64,000 bases of DNA from Bryobacteraceae bacterium (lineage in GTDB: Bacteria > Acidobacteriota > Terriglobia > Bryobacterales > Bryobacteraceae): contig JAHCHE010000015.1 of the NCBI GenBank assembly GCA_026129905.1, forward strand, positions 1 to 64,000. The letters are read 5' to 3'. Below are positions 60,473-64,000 of this stretch, in pieces. Both the position numbers and the translations under genes were made by a program. Position 1 is the stretch's first letter; the number at the start of each line of letters is the position of its first letter. The notes beneath the pieces were generated by a model that saw only the letters and a list, made by a program, of their open reading frames with translations, had not been told where the DNA came from and made no database searches.

Positions 60473-61780
60473 CTACCACTGTCGCGCGGCCTGCAATTTC
60501 GAGCGGCCGGTGCGGCTGACGCCTTTTACGCCCGCGTCGAGACCCTCGAGTTCCCCCAGTCGCGTGGCCACTTTCTCCACCGCGGTGAGGATATCGTCGA
60601 CATCCGATTCGCCGCCCAGCAGGAGGAAGTGCGGCAGCCAGACGGATTCTTCGTAAGCCAGCCGCTCCGCGACGGGGCAGCGCGTGCGGCTGTAATCGAC
60701 GGGCTGCGCGCGGCCGGCCGCCAGCGCGGGAAACTGCTCCGCCGCGGCGGGAAACAGGTCGCTGCGATAGACGGCTTCGTAAAACCGGCCTTCGCACGGG
60801 ACGCCTTCGGCTTCGAGCGCGCGGACGAAAACGTCCCGTGAAACCGGCGTCTCTCGCGTCAACAAACGAAAAACGAACTGGTACATCGCCTCCCGCGTGA
60901 TGCCGGGGTCCGGCGGCAACGCGGCGACATGAGGGATCCTGGCGAGACCGGCCGCCAGCCGCCTGGCGTTTTGGGCGCGCCTCAGGTTCTGCTCTTCCAG
61001 CCGCTCGAGCTGGCCAGCCAGCAGCGCCGCCTGCAGTTCGGTCATGCGGAAATTGGAGCCGACGATGCGGATATCGTGCCTGTCCGTCTCGCTGGCCCGG
61101 CCGCAGTTGACGTACGACTGCGCATACTCGAAGCAGCGCAGGTCGCTGGTGATCACCACGCCGCCTTCGCCCGCCGTCATCAGCTTGCTGCTCTGGAGAC
61201 TGAAGCAGCCGGCGTCGCCCATCGAGCCGGCCCCGCGGCCTTTCCAGCGCCCTCCGTGGGCGTGGGCGCAGTCTTCGATCAGGGCGAGATTGTATTTCCG
61301 CGCGATGGCCGCGAGCGCGTCCATGTCGGCGAAACGCATCGCCAGGTGCACGGGCAGCAACGCGCGGGTGCGGTCCGTGATCGCTTCCTCCACCTGCGAC
61401 GCGTCCAGGCAAAAGGTGTCCTCGCGCACATCCACGAACACGGGAACGCCGCCCTCGAACAGCACGGCCGCCGCGGTACCTTCCCACGTGTACGCCGGAA
61501 CGATCACCTCGTCGCCGAACCGCAGCCCCGCCGCCCGCAACGCAATCTGCAACGCGACGGTTCCATTCATCACCGCGAGGCCGTACTTCGCGCCGTGGTA
61601 TTCGGCGAACGCGGCGGCGAACTCGCGCGCCAGGCGGTTCGGAAACGGGAAGCCTCCCCAGTTGCGGCTTTCCAACACCTCTCGAAGCCGCGCAAAATCG
61701 TTTTCCGAGTATTGCGGCCAGGCCGTGAACGGGGCTGTTCGCACGGGCGGCCCGCCGTTTACGGCAAGCTTGGACGACAT
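60473..61780 (-). CDS. DegT/DnrJ/EryC1/StrS-family PLP aminotransferase
   Basis: A 435-residue sugar aminotransferase-type enzyme. It has SRNWGGFPFPNRLAREFAAAFAEYHGAKYGLAVMNGT, EVIVPAYTWEGTAAAVLFEG, LIEDCAHAHGGRWKGRGAGSMGD, the PLP-binding Lys199 in CFSLQSSKLMTAGEGG, and SNFRMTELQAALL. Relatives convert keto-sugars to amino-sugars for surface polysaccharides or antibiotics; some make other amines. The start at 61780 (MSSKLAVNG) has GGAGG four bases upstream. It stands alone; no nucleotide-sugar genes are nearby, so its product is unknown. Confidence 0.92.
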   Translation of the reverse strand: MSSKLAVNGGPPVRTAPFTAWPQYSENDFARLREVLESRNWGGFPFPNRLAREFAAAFAEYHGAKYGLAVMNGTVALQIALRAAGLRFGDEVIVPAYTWEGTAAAVLFEGGVPVFVDVREDTFCLDASQVEEAITDRTRALLPVHLAMRFADMDALAAIARKYNLALIEDCAHAHGGRWKGRGAGSMGDAGCFSLQSSKLMTAGEGGVVITSDLRCFEYAQSYVNCGRASETDRHDIRIVGSNFRMTELQAALLAGQLERLEEQNLRRAQNARRLAAGLARIPHVAALPPDPGITREAMYQFVFRLLTRETPVSRDVFVRALEAEGVPCEGRFYEAVYRSDLFPAAAEQFPALAAGRAQPVDYSRTRCPVAERLAYEESVWLPHFLLLGGESDVDDILTAVEKVATRLGELEGLDAGVKGVSRTGRSKLQAARQW

Positions 61781-61905
61781 GTTTCCTCCATGGAAAATCC
61801 TCCACGGGGAGCGTAGCACACCGGCGATCATATCGGCCTCCGGGAGTCGAAAAAAATCTCGCCGCCTGTAACAACGCCGGGGCGAACTGCACTTTATAGA
61901 CAAAA

Positions 61906-61940
61906 GCCCGGCGCCGTTAGTTGGAGGAGGGGCGCCGGGC
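61906..61940 (-). terminator. Strong hairpin, terminator for the cupin gene
   Basis: A 10-bp perfect stem (61906-61915 with 61931-61940) has a 15-nt loop containing GGAGGAGG on the plus strand. Read on the minus strand it is followed by TTTTGTC, so it should end transcription coming from the cupin gene at 62041 and shield the DegT gene. Confidence 0.6.
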
Positions 61941-61968
61941 GGACCCCTGATACCCCTTGTTCGAATAA

Positions 61969-62007
61969 ACCGGCTCGCGACCCTACGGCGAGCCGGTCTT
62001 TGCTTTT
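61969..62007. terminator. Bidirectional terminator hairpin
   Basis: A 10-bp perfect stem (61969-61978 with 61988-61997) is followed on the plus strand by CTTTGCTTTT and on the minus strand by TTTATT. It is the second of two stacked hairpins in the 260-bp spacer between the DegT and cupin genes. The rest of the spacer holds nothing recognisable. Confidence 0.55.
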
Positions 62008-62040
62008 ACGGCGCCCCGGCCGGCGTTCCTCGCGCCCCGC

Positions 62041-62844
62041 TCATTCCGCCCAGACCTTCAGCAGAATGTAAGCCAGCTTATCGCCGTGCGGAATCATATG
62101 ATGGGCGCCGTCGCGCGGAATGTGGACCATATCGCCGGGAGCAATTTCGTATTCGCGCGCCCCGGTGACGCCGTCGCCGCGTATCTCGCCCGGGGAGGGT
62201 TCGGCGGGGTTCGTGATCTCACCGCCCAGCAGGGCCCGCGCCGTTCCTCGTTGGATGAAGTAAACGTCGACGCATCCTCGATGTGCCTCCCACGGCCCTG
62301 GTTGGCCCGGATAGATGACATAGTTCATCGTGTAGCCGTTCGAGACATGGATCGGCTGATTACTGTCGTGGCCGGCGATGGTGGCGTCGATGTCCGCCTT
62401 CGATAAAACGTCCGGCATCGTGCGCGGCCCCATCCGGCTGCGGCGCGGCGGCAACGCGTCGCCGGCCGGGAAGATGCGGACCACAACGTACTCCAGTCGT
62501 CCCTTGCCTGGATCCAGTTCCCGTGCGGCGGTTCTCGGGATATGAACAAGGTCGCCCGCGCCAATCCGGTGACGCCGTCCGTCGATCGTGACTTCGCCGC
62601 TTCCGTTACGGATGTGGAGAATCTCATCCGCCTCGGCGCCCCCCGGGGCTCGCGACGGTCGCCCTTGGACGGCCCGGAGCCTTACGTCGTAATTCGGGCG
62701 TTCCACCAGCGGCGCGTCCTGGTCGATCTGGGACAACCGGGCGTCGATTTCCGCGCTCTTCAGCACGTCCCGAAACTCCGCGGCAAGCGGCCGAATCAGG
62801 GCGCAGCACAAGCAAAACCAGATCCATGAGGTTCGAAGCGGCAT
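62041..62844 (-). CDS. Exported bicupin protein
   Basis: A 267-residue protein with an N-terminal hydrophobic signal (WIWFCLCCALIRPLAA) and two cupin domains. The first (about residues 50-125) has the conserved ADEILHIRNGSGEVTIDG and the late GDLVHIPRTAARE; the second (about 165-262) has GPWEAHRGCVDVYFIQRGTARALLGGE and GDMVHIPRDGAHHMIPHGD, the histidine-rich strand expected to bind a metal. Function is unknown: exported cupins include dioxygenases and sugar-binding proteins. It is followed by two terminator-like hairpins, so it is a single-gene transcript. Confidence 0.8.
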   Translation of the reverse strand: MPLRTSWIWFCLCCALIRPLAAEFRDVLKSAEIDARLSQIDQDAPLVERPNYDVRLRAVQGRPSRAPGGAEADEILHIRNGSGEVTIDGRRHRIGAGDLVHIPRTAARELDPGKGRLEYVVVRIFPAGDALPPRRSRMGPRTMPDVLSKADIDATIAGHDSNQPIHVSNGYTMNYVIYPGQPGPWEAHRGCVDVYFIQRGTARALLGGEITNPAEPSPGEIRGDGVTGAREYEIAPGDMVHIPRDGAHHMIPHGDKLAYILLKVWAE

Positions 62845-62863
62845 GAATCAAGATTACACCCGC

Positions 62864-62869
62864 TAGACT
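62864..62869 (+). promoter_or_regulatory. -10-like box TAGACT, 8 nt before an ATG
   Basis: TAGACT is followed by GGGTATAT and the ATG at 62878. Transcription starting 7-8 nt past the box would give an mRNA with no or almost no leader. Confidence 0.4.
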
Positions 62870-62877
62870 GGGTATAT

Positions 62878-63783
62878 ATGCGGGCCGCGCTGATGCTGAT
62901 GCCGCTGCTGCTCGCGCCCGACGCGTCGAACGACCCCCGCCTGGAACCCATCCTGGCGCGGCTGGCCGAAGAAGCCGAGGCGTTCGCGAACGCCGCCACG
63001 CGGATCGTCGGCCAGGAATCCCTGCAACAAAAAGCGCTCGTCACCCGGCGCCGCTTCCGGCTGCGCGTCGGCCAGGACGCGCTGAAACCCCCGCCCCCGC
63101 AATACCGCCAGCGTGAGATCCTGTCCGAGTACGGTTTCAGCGTCTTCCGCGAGGCCCCGAACTCGCTCCATGAACTGCGCAAAGTCGTTGCCGTGGACGG
63201 AATGCCGGTTGCCGGCTCCGCGAGGGCGCGAGAAACGCTTACGCTTGGCGCCGTCTCCGATGACGACCGCCTGAAGAAAAGGATGCTCCGCGAGTTCCAG
63301 AAACATGGTCTCACGGACGCGGCGATCGACTTCGGCCCGCTGATCCTGCTGTTCCGGCAGCGGGAGTTGTCCAACTACCGCTTCGAGATCGCCGGCGAGG
63401 GGAACCTCGGCGCCGACCCCGCGATCATCGTGGGCTACCAACAGGCGGCCGGCCCCGCCTTGCTGACGATCTTCGAAGGCAACCGGGCTGCGCGCGCGCC
63501 GCTGGCCGGGGAACTCTGGGTCCGCGGCGGCGACTACCTCCCCTTGCGGATCGTGTTGCGCAGCAGCCCGGGCGAAAATGAGAAGAACGTGGTCCGCCAC
63601 CTGGCCGAAGTGGATTACTTCCGCAGCGGCTACGGCGTACTCTTGCCGGCCTCGGTGCGCTACCGCCGCCTGGCCGGCGACGATCTGGTTGTGGAAAACG
63701 TCTGCCGGTATTCGAATTACAGCATGTTCTCAGTGGATGCCGAGATCAAGTTCGAGCCCGAACCGGTGGCCGAACCCCATTAA
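62878..63783 (+). CDS. Exported protein of unknown function
   Basis: A 301-residue protein whose start MRAALMLMPLLLAPDAS looks like a short signal peptide. The rest is an alternation of helical (EPILARLAEEAEAFANAATRIVGQESL) and beta-rich segments (LRVGQDALKPP, RQREILSEYGFSVFRE, LELRKVVAVDGMPV), with YQQAAGPALLTIFEG and LPASVRYRRLA near the C-terminus. It recalls the pattern of exported outer-membrane-lipoprotein-like proteins but I cannot name a family. The next gene starts 1 bp after its stop, so the two are co-transcribed. Confidence 0.6.
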   Translation: MRAALMLMPLLLAPDASNDPRLEPILARLAEEAEAFANAATRIVGQESLQQKALVTRRRFRLRVGQDALKPPPPQYRQREILSEYGFSVFREAPNSLHELRKVVAVDGMPVAGSARARETLTLGAVSDDDRLKKRMLREFQKHGLTDAAIDFGPLILLFRQRELSNYRFEIAGEGNLGADPAIIVGYQQAAGPALLTIFEGNRAARAPLAGELWVRGGDYLPLRIVLRSSPGENEKNVVRHLAEVDYFRSGYGVLLPASVRYRRLAGDDLVVENVCRYSNYSMFSVDAEIKFEPEPVAEPH

Positions 63784-63784
63784 C

Positions 63785-64000
63785 ATGCCTTCTCGAATCA
63801 TCTACTTGCACGGCTTCGCGTCCAGCCCGACTTCATCGAAAGCGCGCTACTTCGTCGACCGGCTGGCCGCCGAAGGCGTTCTGGTCGAGGTTCCCGACCT
63901 CGCCCAAGGCGATTTTGAGAATTTGACCCTCACCCGCCAACTTCAGTTGGTAGAGGCGTTAGCAAATGGTCAGCCGGTGCGAATCATGGGTTCCAGCTTG
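63785..64000 (+). CDS. Start of a YqiA/YcfP-type esterase (truncated by window end)
   Basis: The first 72 residues of an alpha/beta-hydrolase, cut off by the window. MPSRIIYLHGFASSPTSSKA is the typical opening of YqiA/YcfP-like esterases, with the oxyanion HG, and RIMGSSL at the cut edge is the start of the G-x-S-x-G nucleophile loop. It is translated from an ATG one base after the preceding gene's stop. Cytoplasmic, since no signal is present. Confidence 0.75.
   Translation, partial: MPSRIIYLHGFASSPTSSKARYFVDRLAAEGVLVEVPDLAQGDFENLTLTRQLQLVEALANGQPVRIMGSSL

Overview
The window is high-GC, densely packed bacterial chromosome with almost no spacer DNA. The best taxonomic marker is the C-terminal domain of the protein at 31113-32600, which matches the 'Solibacter C-terminal' (TIGR03437-type) domain. 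Together with an endonuclease-type MutL, AddAB, a DUF4832 protein and secreted (Tat or Sec) enzymes, this points to an acidobacterium of the Solibacter/Bryobacter group. No rRNA, tRNA, CRISPR array, insertion sequence or prophage was seen.

Layout. 1-10.5 kb: end of an unknown gene, an ArsN1-like acetyltransferase, a 670-bp gap, ferredoxin plus an IscR-like Rrf2 regulator, the radical-SAM member of the AmmeMemoRadiSam set, a DUF4832 protein, a small membrane protein with rph and rdgB, and glnE. 10.6-22 kb: ydcF-like gene, HIT protein, mutL and an efflux cluster (three periplasmic adaptors, a MacB-type permease, a TolC-like channel, but no ATPase). 22-28 kb: rho, engB, lon and clpX on the minus strand. 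28-34 kb: secreted LmbE-like deacetylase, alarmone-hydrolase-like HD protein, two lineage-specific exported proteins and the fused MEMO-AMMECR1 protein. 34-41 kb: addB-addA, then an ECF sigma factor with its zinc-finger anti-sigma. 41-48 kb: GH51 arabinofuranosidase, Uma2 nuclease, cysS with a transsulfuration enzyme, and a membrane spermidine-synthase-like protein. 48-53 kb: LmbE-like deacetylase, a lower-GC nuclease-like gene, and a pfkB-SIS-MttB-like operon. 53-60 kb: a 1763-residue protein with two serine-hydrolase domains, a possible macro-like module, a CHAT protease domain and helical repeats, translationally overlapped by a SagB-type double nitroreductase. 60-64 kb: a 141-bp palindromic element between convergent genes, a DegT/DnrJ aminotransferase, tandem hairpins, a bicupin, an exported protein and the start of a YqiA-like esterase.

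The strongest candidate for an undescribed system is the CHAT/hydrolase-SagB pair at 53317-60241. Other points of interest are the efflux cluster without an ATPase, the MttB-like gene next to sugar kinase and SIS genes, Fe-S-type cysteines in both AddA and AddB, the 141-bp terminal-inverted-repeat element, and repeated placement of -10-like hexamers 5-8 nt before start codons, which suggests leaderless transcripts. All assignments come from reading the sequence; no database search was run.
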